Positions 57,433-64,000 of a stretch of 64,000 nt of DNA are shown piece after piece. A model generated the notes under the pieces. The model searched no databases. It saw nothing but the letters and a program-made list of their open reading frames with translations, and was not told the origin of the DNA. Source of the stretch: Roseibium limicola (GTDB lineage: Bacteria > Pseudomonadota > Alphaproteobacteria > Rhizobiales > Stappiaceae); assembly GCF_017313085.1 (NCBI RefSeq), contig NZ_JAFLNF010000006.1, positions 62,001 to 126,000 on the forward strand, read 5' to 3'. The first letter of the stretch is position 1. Every line of letters begins with the position of its first letter. Made by a program: the position numbers and the translations under genes.

Positions 57433-57462
57433 TAACAAAAAACCCGGCTTCTCAGCCGGGTT
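57433..57462 (-). terminator. Intrinsic terminator of rpsT
   Basis: On the minus strand AACCCGGCT and AGCCGGGTT (57441-57462) form a perfect 9-bp stem with a 4-base loop followed by TTTTGTT. It lies 25 bases after the rpsT stop. Confidence 0.92.
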
Positions 57463-57487
57463 CTTTAACCGTCAATGCAGCGCTGAA

Positions 57488-57754
57488 TTAGGCGCTGATC
57501 GCCTTTACGCGGGCGCTCAAGCGAGACACCTTGCGGGAAGCGGTATTTGCGTGAAGTACGCCTTTCGACGCGGCACGCATGATTTCCGGCTGAGCAGCCT
57601 TCAGTGCCTCGCTCGCGGAAGCCTGGTCGCCGGAAGCAATAGCTTCTTCGACTTGACGCAGGTATGTCCGCACGCGGCTCCGACGAGCTCTGTTCGTGGC
57701 CGTCTGGCGGGCAATCTTGCGGGCCGCCTTCTTGGCCGAGGGTGTGTTGGCCAT
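57488..57754 (-). CDS. rpsT: 30S ribosomal protein S20
   Basis: An 88-residue basic protein of the 30S subunit that binds 16S rRNA early in assembly. The N-terminus [18 protein letters not shown] and the [16 protein letters not shown] segment are typical of S20. The C-terminal [16 protein letters not shown] matches the family. It is a short single-gene unit with its own terminator; rpsT next to dnaA is common in alphaproteobacteria. Confidence 0.98.
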   Translation of the reverse strand: MANTPSAKKAARKIARQTATNRARRSRVRTYLRQVEEAIASGDQASASEALKAAQPEIMRAASKGVLHANTASRKVSRLSARVKAISA

Positions 57755-57842
57755 GGGCTCAATCCTGATCCAAAGGTGGAACTGTAAGTCCAGTTATAGG
57801 TCGAAACTGACATCAATCCGGAGGAAAGATACGGCTCCGATT

Positions 57843-57870
57843 AAAAAACAACGGCGGCAGATTTTCCGCC
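57843..57870 (-). terminator. Probable terminator of the enoyl-CoA hydratase gene
   Basis: On the minus strand GGCGG and CCGCC (57853-57870) pair over five bases with an 8-base loop, followed by GTTGTTTTTT. The stem is short, so efficiency is uncertain. Confidence 0.5.
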
Positions 57871-57936
57871 ACCGGTTGGGCGCCGCTTATAGTCGTGGAT
57901 TTTGCCTCCGTCAACGCCAAAGCGCGCAGGAAAGAG

Positions 57937-58710
57937 TCATTTGTTGGCAAACTGCGGTTTCCGCTTGTCGATAAAGGCTGTCATCCCCTCTTTCTGGTCT
58001 TCCGTCGCAAACATGCTGTGAAACAGCCGCCGCTCGAATCTCAGGCCCTCAGTCAGGGTGGTCTCATAGGCGCGGTTGACACTTTCCTTGGTCATCATCG
58101 CGATCGGCAACGAGAAACCGGCGATTTTGTCGGCCGCTTTCAACACTTCGTTCATCAAATCAGATGCCGCAACGACACGTGCCACAAGACCGCTGCGTTC
58201 TGCTTCCTCGGCGTCCATCATCCGGCCGGTGAGGCACAGATCCATCGCCTTGGACTTGCCGATCAATCGGGTCAGGCGTTGCGTGCCGCCGGCACCAGGC
58301 ATCACGCCCAGGGAAATTTCCGGCTGTCCGAACTTGGCGGTGTCGGCGGCGATGATGAAATCACACATCATGGCCAGCTCGCAGCCACCGCCGAGGGCAT
58401 ACCCGGCGACGCCGGCGATGATCGGCTTGCGGGTGCGAGAAACCTGTTCCCAACTGGCGATGAAGTCACTGAGGTAGGCATCGATGAAGTTGAGCTCGGC
58501 CATCTCCTTGATGTCAGCCCCTGCCGCGAAGGCCTTCTCCGACCCGGTCAGCACCATGCAGCCGATCTTGTCGTCGGTCTCGAACTGGGTGAGCGCCTGG
58601 TTCACTTCGTCGATTAGCGCTGCGCACAATGCGTTCAACGCTTGCGGTCGGTCCAGGGTGATGACCCCTACATGGCCTTTGGTTTCCACCCGGATATGCT
58701 CATAACCCAT
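57937..58710 (-). CDS. Enoyl-CoA hydratase (crotonase family)
   Basis: A 257-residue crotonase that adds water to trans-2-enoyl-CoA in beta-oxidation. The oxyanion-hole region is [15 protein letters not shown], and [21 protein letters not shown] and [20 protein letters not shown] carry the two catalytic Glu residues. The frame is open to 58893, but GGAG six bases before the ATG at 58710 gives the normal 257-residue length, so the 61 upstream residues are dropped. It lies downstream of mutM on the same strand. Confidence 0.95.
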   Translation of the reverse strand: MGYEHIRVETKGHVGVITLDRPQALNALCAALIDEVNQALTQFETDDKIGCMVLTGSEKAFAAGADIKEMAELNFIDAYLSDFIASWEQVSRTRKPIIAGVAGYALGGGCELAMMCDFIIAADTAKFGQPEISLGVMPGAGGTQRLTRLIGKSKAMDLCLTGRMMDAEEAERSGLVARVVAASDLMNEVLKAADKIAGFSLPIAMMTKESVNRAYETTLTEGLRFERRLFHSMFATEDQKEGMTAFIDKRKPQFANK

Positions 58711-58805
58711 GGCTTGCTCCATCTGTCTTGGGTGCCGATGACGCGGCGTGGCGCCGTCTGAGGCTGTTACAAGCCGTAGCTGAAGGACTGTTGGCTTGCA
58801 ACGGC

Positions 58806-59702
58806 CTAGCGTTGGCAGGTCGGACAATAGAAAGTCGAGCGCCCGGACTGGACAATTCGGGTGATGATTCCATTGCACTCCGTCTTCTGGCAAGGCTCGC
58901 CTTCTCGGTCGTAGACCTTGAAGCGATGCTGGAAGTAGCCCAGCGTGCCGTCGGCTTGCCGGTGATCGCGCAGGCTCGAACCGCCTGCCTCGATGGCTTC
59001 CTCCAGCGTCTCGCGGATGTGCCGGGCGAGGTTTTCTGTTCGCTGGGTTGTTCTGCCTGACTTTCCGCTAATCGATCCAGCCTGGCGTTTCGGGCTGAGT
59101 CCGGAGCGCCACAGTGCTTCGCAGACATAAATGTTGCCCAGTCCGGCGATCAGCTTCTGGTCGAGCAAAGCAGCCTTCAACGGCGCGGCCTTGCCTGCGA
59201 AAAGTCGGGAGATCGTCGCGCCGTCCAGTGCATTGCCCAGAGGCTCAAGCCCGATGGCGGCGAAAAGCGGATGACTGTCGAGCTCGGCTCGCGCTGCCAG
59301 CAACATGAAACCGAAACGGCGCGGATCGTTGTAGATCACCCGGGTCGGGGCACCGCTGGCGGTCTTCAGATGAAAGACGACGTGATCGTGTTTGTCGTCC
59401 TTGGAGCGGTCGAGAGCGAATGCACCGGGCATCAGCGGGTCGGTGCTGCCGGCTTCGATCCGAAAGGAGCCGGACATGCCAAGGTGCATGATCAGCACCG
59501 CGCCGCTGTCGAGATCCGCCAATAAATATTTGGCACGTCTGGAGAGCGAGATGATCTTGCGATCGGCGAGACCGGCGATGAAATCATCAGGAAAGGGAAA
59601 GCGGAGATTCGGACGTCTTTGCTCCACCTCGGTGATCGTGGCCCCTTCAAAACTGGACAAAAGGCCGCGGCGGACGGTCTCCACCTCAGGCAACTCGGGC
59701 AT
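58806..59702 (-). CDS. mutM: Formamidopyrimidine-DNA glycosylase
   Basis: A 298-residue bifunctional DNA glycosylase/AP lyase that removes 8-oxoguanine. Pro2 (after Met removal) is the catalytic base in [14 protein letters not shown]. The C-terminal zinc finger has the cysteines of [10 protein letters not shown] and [26 protein letters not shown] is the helix-2-turn-helix. The frame extends upstream, but PELPEVE must be at the N-terminus for activity, so the start is at 59702; an ATG two codons earlier is excluded for the same reason. It is divergent from ubiE. Confidence 0.97.
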   Translation of the reverse strand: MPELPEVETVRRGLLSSFEGATITEVEQRRPNLRFPFPDDFIAGLADRKIISLSRRAKYLLADLDSGAVLIMHLGMSGSFRIEAGSTDPLMPGAFALDRSKDDKHDHVVFHLKTASGAPTRVIYNDPRRFGFMLLAARAELDSHPLFAAIGLEPLGNALDGATISRLFAGKAAPLKAALLDQKLIAGLGNIYVCEALWRSGLSPKRQAGSISGKSGRTTQRTENLARHIRETLEEAIEAGGSSLRDHRQADGTLGYFQHRFKVYDREGEPCQKTECNGIITRIVQSGRSTFYCPTCQR

Positions 59703-59912
59703 TCGCATTGGTCCACTTCTGTTCGTGTTATGGGGAACATAGCCACGCTGAAGCGGTTGTTCTATGGTCGCCCGGCGGAATTGTCGTTCCTCTGGCTTGC
59801 ATTTTGCCTCCACCCGGTGTGAAAAGCGGCCAAGAAGGATGTTCTGTCCGAAGCTTCTGCGGGCATACGCTGCCGGCAGTCTCGCGGAAATGTCCGCACC
59901 CAAGGAGATCTA

Positions 59913-60722
59913 GTGACCATGGCGCAAGACGCGGCTTCCGTCCGACCTTCATCTGGCCGCTCGCCTGATGACATGCCAACAAGCTTCGGCTTCTCCACCG
60001 TTGGGGAGGGCGAAAAGCAGGGGCTGGTCAACGACGTCTTCCATAAGGTTGCGGAACGCTACGACATCATGAACGACCTGATGTCGGGTGGGCTCCACCG
60101 GGTCTGGAAGGACGCCATGGTGTCCGTCCTCGCTCCGCCGAAAACCCCGGCCAGTGAGTGGACGCTGCTCGATGTGGCAGGCGGCACCGGCGATGTTGCG
60201 ACCAAGGTGGTGCGGCGCTCCAATGAGAGCGTGAAGGCCGTTGTCTGCGACATCAATAACTCGATGCTGAATGTCGGTCAGGATCGTGCCACCAAGGCTG
60301 GCTTGTCCGAGTTGGTCCGTTTCTCCCAGGGTAATGCCGAGGATCTGCCTTTTCCCGACAAAAGCTTCGATGCCTACACAATCGCCTTCGGGATCCGCAA
60401 TGTACCGGACATTCCCAAGGCCTTGCGTGAGGCCCATCGTGTCCTGAAGCGCGGCGGACGGTTTTTGTGCCTCGAATTTTCCGAGGTCGATGTGCCAATG
60501 CTCGACAAGGTCTATGATGCGTTTTCATTCAATGCCATCCCGGCGATGGGCAAGATGGTCACCGGTGACGGTGAGCCTTATCGCTATCTGGTGGAGAGCA
60601 TCCGCAAGTTCCCGCATCAGGAACAATTCGCACGGATGATCCGTGAGGCGGGCTTCGAGCGCGTCACTTACCGCAATTATTCAGGTGGCATTGCCGCTTT
60701 GCATACGGGCTGGAAATACTGA
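59913..60722 (+). CDS. ubiE: Demethylubiquinone/demethylmenaquinone C-methyltransferase UbiE
   Basis: A 269-residue SAM-dependent C-methyltransferase of ubiquinone synthesis. The SAM site is [16 protein letters not shown] near residue 86, with [13 protein letters not shown] following; the late motif is [12 protein letters not shown] and the C-terminus [12 protein letters not shown] is conserved. [17 protein letters not shown] start ([20 protein letters not shown]) fits the family. AAGGAG lies five bases before the GTG at 59913; the ATG at 59919 is an alternative. It is followed after three bases by ubiB. Confidence 0.97.
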   Translation: MTMAQDAASVRPSSGRSPDDMPTSFGFSTVGEGEKQGLVNDVFHKVAERYDIMNDLMSGGLHRVWKDAMVSVLAPPKTPASEWTLLDVAGGTGDVATKVVRRSNESVKAVVCDINNSMLNVGQDRATKAGLSELVRFSQGNAEDLPFPDKSFDAYTIAFGIRNVPDIPKALREAHRVLKRGGRFLCLEFSEVDVPMLDKVYDAFSFNAIPAMGKMVTGDGEPYRYLVESIRKFPHQEQFARMIREAGFERVTYRNYSGGIAALHTGWKY

Positions 60723-60725
60723 TCC

Positions 60726-62309
60726 ATGGGGTTTGCCGTGACGCCGTTACTTCGTCTGGCTCGGGCGGGGTTCGTTATGGCCCGCGAGGGCGTGTTCGGT
60801 CTGGCCAACTTGCCGGATCTGCCGACTGGTCCACGACTGGCCATTCGGTTCGCCCGGCTGTTTGAACGCGGGTCTGTCAAATCCAAGAGTGCTGATCGAC
60901 GCTTGTCTGACGCCTTGAACCGCTTGGGTCCCTCCTATGTGAAACTCGGCCAGTTTCTGGCAACGCGAGCGGACGTCGTGGGCAAGGAAGCGGCGAAGGA
61001 ACTCTCTGCCCTTCAAGATCAATTGCCGGCGTTTGATCATCAGGCTGCTCGAAAGGTTGTCGAGGATCAGTTTGGGCAACCTATCGAGGCCCTTTATGCG
61101 GAGTTCGGTGAGTCCGTTGCGGCAGCGTCCATTGCGCAGGTTCATCCGGCCAAGGTGAGAGACAAGGACGGAACGCTGCGCGATGTGGCCGTCAAGGTAC
61201 TGCGTCCCAATGTGCAGCGCCGCTTTCAGCGTGATCTTCAAAGTTTCTATATGGTGGCCCGACTGGTCGAGCGCTTCCATCCGCCATCCCGGCGTCTGCG
61301 CCCGGTCGCCATCGTTGATACGCTGGCGCAATCTGTCGCCATGGAGATGGATTTCCGCCTCGAAGCGGCAGCGCTGTCGGAAATGGGCGAGAACACCGTT
61401 GAGGATCCAGGCTTCCGGGTACCGGAAGTCGACTGGATAAGAACGGCGAAAAGCGTTCTGACCATGGAATGGATTGCCGGTCGCAAGCTGTCCGATGTCG
61501 AAGGCCTGAGCGAAGACGGGCATGATCTCGTCAAACTCGGGGATCTCGTCATCCAGAGCTTCCTCCGTCACACGCTAAGGGACGGTTTTTTCCATGCGGA
61601 TATGCACCAGGGTAACCTGTTTGCCGAAACTGACGGTACTTTGGTCGCGGTTGATTTCGGAATAACCGGACGTCTGAGCCCGCGCGAGCGGCGGTTCCTG
61701 GCAGAAATTCTGTTCGGCTTCATCACTCGCAACTATCGTCGCGTCGCCGAAGTGCATTTCGAAGCAGGCTATGTGCCCGCTCATCAGGATGTTGACATGT
61801 TCGCGCAGGCCATCCGCGCCATCGGAGAGCCGATCCACGGCCATGATGCCAGCGAAATTTCCATGGCCAGGCTGCTGACCCAGCTGTTCGAAGTCACCGA
61901 GATCTTCGAGATGCGGACCCAGACCCAGCTGATTATGTTGCAGAAGACGATGGTTGTGGTGGAAGGTGTCGCGCGGACGCTGAACCCGCATCTGGACATG
62001 TGGAAGACTGCAGAGCCGGTTGTCGGCGACTGGATCAAGGACAACCTGGGTCCGGTTGGAAAGATGCGGGATGCAGGAAGTGCGCTTGGCTCCATGTTGC
62101 GGATCGCCAATGACCTGCCAATTTTCGCCGACCGCATTGGGCGAATGTCGGCGGAAATGGAGTCCATGGTCCAAAAGGGCCTGCGGTTTGACATCGACAC
62201 GGCGAAGGAAATCGCACGCGAGCAGTCACGTCTCGCCAGATCCGGGCGAATTGCTCTCTGGATTTTGGCACTGTCGTTTGCCGCAATCGCGATAAAATAT
62301 GTTCTGTAA
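60726..62309 (+). CDS. ubiB: Ubiquinone biosynthesis protein UbiB (ABC1/ADCK kinase-like)
   Basis: A 527-residue atypical kinase-like protein needed for ubiquinone synthesis, anchored in the inner membrane. The KxGQ motif that occupies the substrate cleft is SYVKLGQFLATRADV near residue 73. The catalytic-loop-like FHADMHQGNLFAE and the metal motif VDFGITGRLS are intact. One C-terminal hydrophobic segment ends the protein (IALWILALSFAAIAIKYVL). It is coupled to ubiE three bases upstream. Confidence 0.96.
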   Translation: MGFAVTPLLRLARAGFVMAREGVFGLANLPDLPTGPRLAIRFARLFERGSVKSKSADRRLSDALNRLGPSYVKLGQFLATRADVVGKEAAKELSALQDQLPAFDHQAARKVVEDQFGQPIEALYAEFGESVAAASIAQVHPAKVRDKDGTLRDVAVKVLRPNVQRRFQRDLQSFYMVARLVERFHPPSRRLRPVAIVDTLAQSVAMEMDFRLEAAALSEMGENTVEDPGFRVPEVDWIRTAKSVLTMEWIAGRKLSDVEGLSEDGHDLVKLGDLVIQSFLRHTLRDGFFHADMHQGNLFAETDGTLVAVDFGITGRLSPRERRFLAEILFGFITRNYRRVAEVHFEAGYVPAHQDVDMFAQAIRAIGEPIHGHDASEISMARLLTQLFEVTEIFEMRTQTQLIMLQKTMVVVEGVARTLNPHLDMWKTAEPVVGDWIKDNLGPVGKMRDAGSALGSMLRIANDLPIFADRIGRMSAEMESMVQKGLRFDIDTAKEIAREQSRLARSGRIALWILALSFAAIAIKYVL

Positions 62310-62332
62310 TGCAGTGATTGCGGGCCTGAAGC

Positions 62333-62956
62333 CTAGCACTTCGTCACCCGCCTTAAAGTCAGGTTGATCCGTCCACCGTTTTTCAGGAGCGTGGACGAGC
62401 CGGAAAAAATCCGGTCGATGCCGTGATAGGCGAGGCGTGCCGCGCCGCCGAGCACGACGACATCGCCCGACGCGAGGCGAAAGGACGATGTCTTGCCGCC
62501 GCGCGTTGTTCCTCCGACGCGAAAAGTCGCGGTGTCTCCCAGCGAGACGGAGACAACCGGTGCGTCGAAGGTTTCCTCATCCTTGTCCTGATGGAGCCCC
62601 ATCTTTGCGTTGGTCTCATAGAAATTGATCAGGCACGCTTCCGTCTCAGGTGCCTCGGGCGCTACATCGTGCCATAGATCCATCAATGCTTTTGGCATGG
62701 CGGGCCAAGGGGTGCCGGTCTCCGGATGGATTGCTTGGTAGCGATATCCCTTGATGTCGGAGACCCAACCCAGCGGGCCACAGTTGCTCATTCTGACGGA
62801 AAACGCTTTGCCCGTGCGCGGCATCACGGGGCGGAACAGTGGCGCGTCTTTCAGGATGCCTCGGAGCGCCTCAACCAGCTCAGACTGAGCTGCCTTGTCG
62901 AAATATCCGGGCAGTATCTTTAGGCCGTTCGGGATGGGAGAGTTGCCGTCGGTCAA
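62333..62956 (-). CDS. alkB: Alpha-ketoglutarate-dependent DNA repair dioxygenase AlkB
   Basis: A 207-residue Fe(II)/2-oxoglutarate dioxygenase that demethylates 1-methyladenine and 3-methylcytosine. The iron ligands are the H-x-D of GLHQDKDEE and the His of LAYHGIDRIF. The 2-oxoglutarate-binding Arg and substrate Arg are in GRINLTLRRV. NFYETNAKMGLHQDKDE is the family core. It is convergent with ubiB, with 23 bases between stops, and divergent from dnaK. Confidence 0.93.
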   Translation of the reverse strand: MTDGNSPIPNGLKILPGYFDKAAQSELVEALRGILKDAPLFRPVMPRTGKAFSVRMSNCGPLGWVSDIKGYRYQAIHPETGTPWPAMPKALMDLWHDVAPEAPETEACLINFYETNAKMGLHQDKDEETFDAPVVSVSLGDTATFRVGGTTRGGKTSSFRLASGDVVVLGGAARLAYHGIDRIFSGSSTLLKNGGRINLTLRRVTKC

Positions 62957-63056
62957 GACCAGAGCTCCATGGGTTTCGAATTCTCAAGTGGACCCTTCCG
63001 CCTGGTAACGAGTTGGAAACCAAACCGGGTAATCAAGGAAGTGGCTGCAAACCTGT

Positions 63057-63085
63057 CTTGCAGCGGCAGGATCATCCACCTATAT
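63057..63085 (+). promoter_or_regulatory. RpoH (sigma-32)-like heat-shock promoter of dnaK
   Basis: CTTGCA (63057-63062) and CCTATAT (63079-63085) are 16 bases apart, close to the alphaproteobacterial heat-shock pattern of a CTTG -35 and CCTATAT-like -10. It lies 116 bases before the dnaK ATG. Transcription would start near 63092. Confidence 0.6.
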
Positions 63086-63200
63086 AGCGATCAACGCGCT
63101 CGTCGCGACGTTTGAGCCGTTGGTTTGAACATTTCATGAAGAGGAGCCGGAAGGATGCCATCAAGGGTCGTTCCGGTTTGCTAGCTAAGAGAGGCTTAAA

Positions 63201-64000
63201 ATGGCAAAGGTCATTGGTATCGACCTCGGCACGACCAATTCGTGCGTCGCCGTCATGGACGGTAAAGATTCCAAGGTAATCGAAAACGCGGAAGGTGCTC
63301 GCACCACGCCGTCAATGGTGGCGTTTTCCGACGATGGCGAACGCCTCGTTGGTCAGCCGGCCAAACGCCAGGCTGTCACCAACCCGACCAACACCCTGTT
63401 CGCCGTCAAGCGCCTGATTGGTCGCCGGTACGACGACCCGACTGTCGCCAAAGACAAGAAGCTCGTTCCCTTCGAGATCGTCAAGGCCGACAATGGGGAT
63501 GCATGGGTTGAGTCCAGCGGTGAAAAATATTCTCCGTCCCAGGTGTCTGCCTTTATTCTGCAGAAGATGAAGGAGACCGCTGAGAGTTATCTCGGCGAGA
63601 CAGTGACCCAGGCGGTTATCACCGTTCCGGCCTACTTCAACGATGCTCAGCGTCAGGCAACCAAGGATGCAGGCAAGATCGCCGGCCTTGAAGTCTTGCG
63701 TATTATCAATGAGCCGACCGCAGCTGCTCTGGCTTACGGTCTGGACAAAAACGATGGCAAGACCATCGCTGTCTATGACCTTGGTGGCGGTACGTTCGAT
63801 GTGTCCGTTCTGGAAATCGGCGATGGTGTCTTCGAAGTGAAGTCCACCAACGGCGATACATTCCTGGGCGGTGAAGATTTCGACATGGTTCTTGTCGATT
63901 ATCTTGCCAAGGAATTCAAAAAAGATCAGGGCATCGATCTGACGAAAGACAAGCTTGCCTTGCAGCGCCTGAAGGAAGGCGCGGAAAAAGCCAAGATCGA
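63201..64000 (+). CDS. dnaK: Molecular chaperone DnaK (Hsp70), 5' part
   Basis: The first 266 codons are present and the frame is open at the window edge. The N-terminus is [21 protein letters not shown], the phosphate-1 loop of the Hsp70 ATPase domain. Later motifs include [35 protein letters not shown] and [19 protein letters not shown]. It uses ATP to hold unfolded proteins with DnaJ and GrpE. GAGAGG lies seven bases before the ATG. The substrate-binding domain lies outside the window. Confidence 0.98.
   Translation, partial: MAKVIGIDLGTTNSCVAVMDGKDSKVIENAEGARTTPSMVAFSDDGERLVGQPAKRQAVTNPTNTLFAVKRLIGRRYDDPTVAKDKKLVPFEIVKADNGDAWVESSGEKYSPSQVSAFILQKMKETAESYLGETVTQAVITVPAYFNDAQRQATKDAGKIAGLEVLRIINEPTAAALAYGLDKNDGKTIAVYDLGGGTFDVSVLEIGDGVFEVKSTNGDTFLGGEDFDMVLVDYLAKEFKKDQGIDLTKDKLALQRLKEGAEKAKI

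Larger units (their letters stand above)
56227..57487. other. 1.26-kb region between rpsT and dnaA without a credible gene
   Basis: No frame here shows a recognisable product; 56299-56892 (minus) and 56393-56809 (plus) overlap each other and look like chance. The distal half is AT-rich (near 56980-57300). It holds the rpsT terminator (57433-57462), a perfect 9-bp inverted repeat (57303-57324) and AAAAATC/GATTTTT arms near 57246-57272. No TTATCCACA-type DnaA box was found on either strand. The dnaA promoter must lie here, possibly with a long leader. Confidence 0.6.

Noticed and set aside
57421-57436. TTAA-N7-CTAAC as a CtrA box near rpsT
   Set aside because: One half-site is mismatched and it lies in the rpsT terminator flank, not a promoter.
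56227-57487. Origin of replication next to dnaA
   Set aside because: No cluster of TTATCCACA-like boxes was found; in many alphaproteobacteria the origin is near hemE, not dnaA.

Overview
The window is chromosomal DNA from an alphaproteobacterium, most likely a member of the Hyphomicrobiales (Rhizobiales). The Stappiaceae (Roseibium, Labrenzia or Stappia type) are my best guess. The reasons are the rpsT-dnaA-dnaN-recF-gyrB order, a single-ABC-domain XylG, a CtrA-type TTAA-N7-TTAA box, an RpoH-like promoter before dnaK, an mmcB gene and a high GC content. The genus is inference from memory of gene order; no database search was possible.

Layout. 1-1278: the glutathione-dependent formaldehyde pathway (end of frmA, then fghA). 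1411-8387: signalling genes (hybrid histidine kinase, stand-alone receiver, CHASE4-GGDEF-EAL protein) around an NMT1/THI5-like substrate-binding protein. 8454-11150: preA and preT, the two subunits of bacterial dihydropyrimidine dehydrogenase. RutR-like operators lie before the binding protein and before preT, so the two loci look like one pyrimidine-responsive regulon. 11581-15955: a translationally coupled operon of a ROK repressor, a dihaem DUF1111 cytochrome and a beta-propeller/ASPIC protein, divergent from xylF-H-G-B-A (16214-22402). 22558-26596: trehalose locus otsB-GH15-otsA. 26622-41885: mixed metabolism and envelope genes, namely mmcB, an alpha/beta hydrolase, a Blh-type phosphatase, a DedA-PAP2-LssY fusion, a double-domain PPK2, serine-glyoxylate aminotransferase, an N-formylglutamate amidohydrolase-like protein, a DAO oxidoreductase, gcdH with a LysR regulator, a lipid kinase and a ThDP enzyme. 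41940-46326: surface-glycan glycosyltransferases (GT61, GT11, GT2, GT4) and a small lipoprotein. 46491-46567: tRNA-Arg(CCG). 47496-49571: a GGDEF protein with a decayed EAL domain. 49657-57754: gyrB, recF, dnaN, dnaA, rpsT. 57937-64000: enoyl-CoA hydratase, mutM, ubiE-ubiB, alkB and the start of dnaK.

How the genes work together. Xylose is bound by XylF, imported by XylHG, isomerised by XylA and phosphorylated by XylB, probably under the divergent ROK repressor. PreT passes NAD(P)H electrons to PreA for uracil/thymine reduction. OtsA and OtsB make trehalose, and the GH15 enzyme between them probably hydrolyses a glucoside. UbiE and UbiB serve ubiquinone synthesis. The replication genes are together, but I found no convincing DnaA-box cluster, so this is not shown to be the origin.

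No insertion sequence, prophage, CRISPR array or rRNA was seen. The most unusual items are the ROK/dihaem/beta-propeller operon, the paired RutR-like sites, the candidate small RNA near 47,000 and the 1.26-kb gene-free stretch upstream of dnaA. Several start codons were moved downstream to sites with better ribosome-binding sequences; each entry says so.
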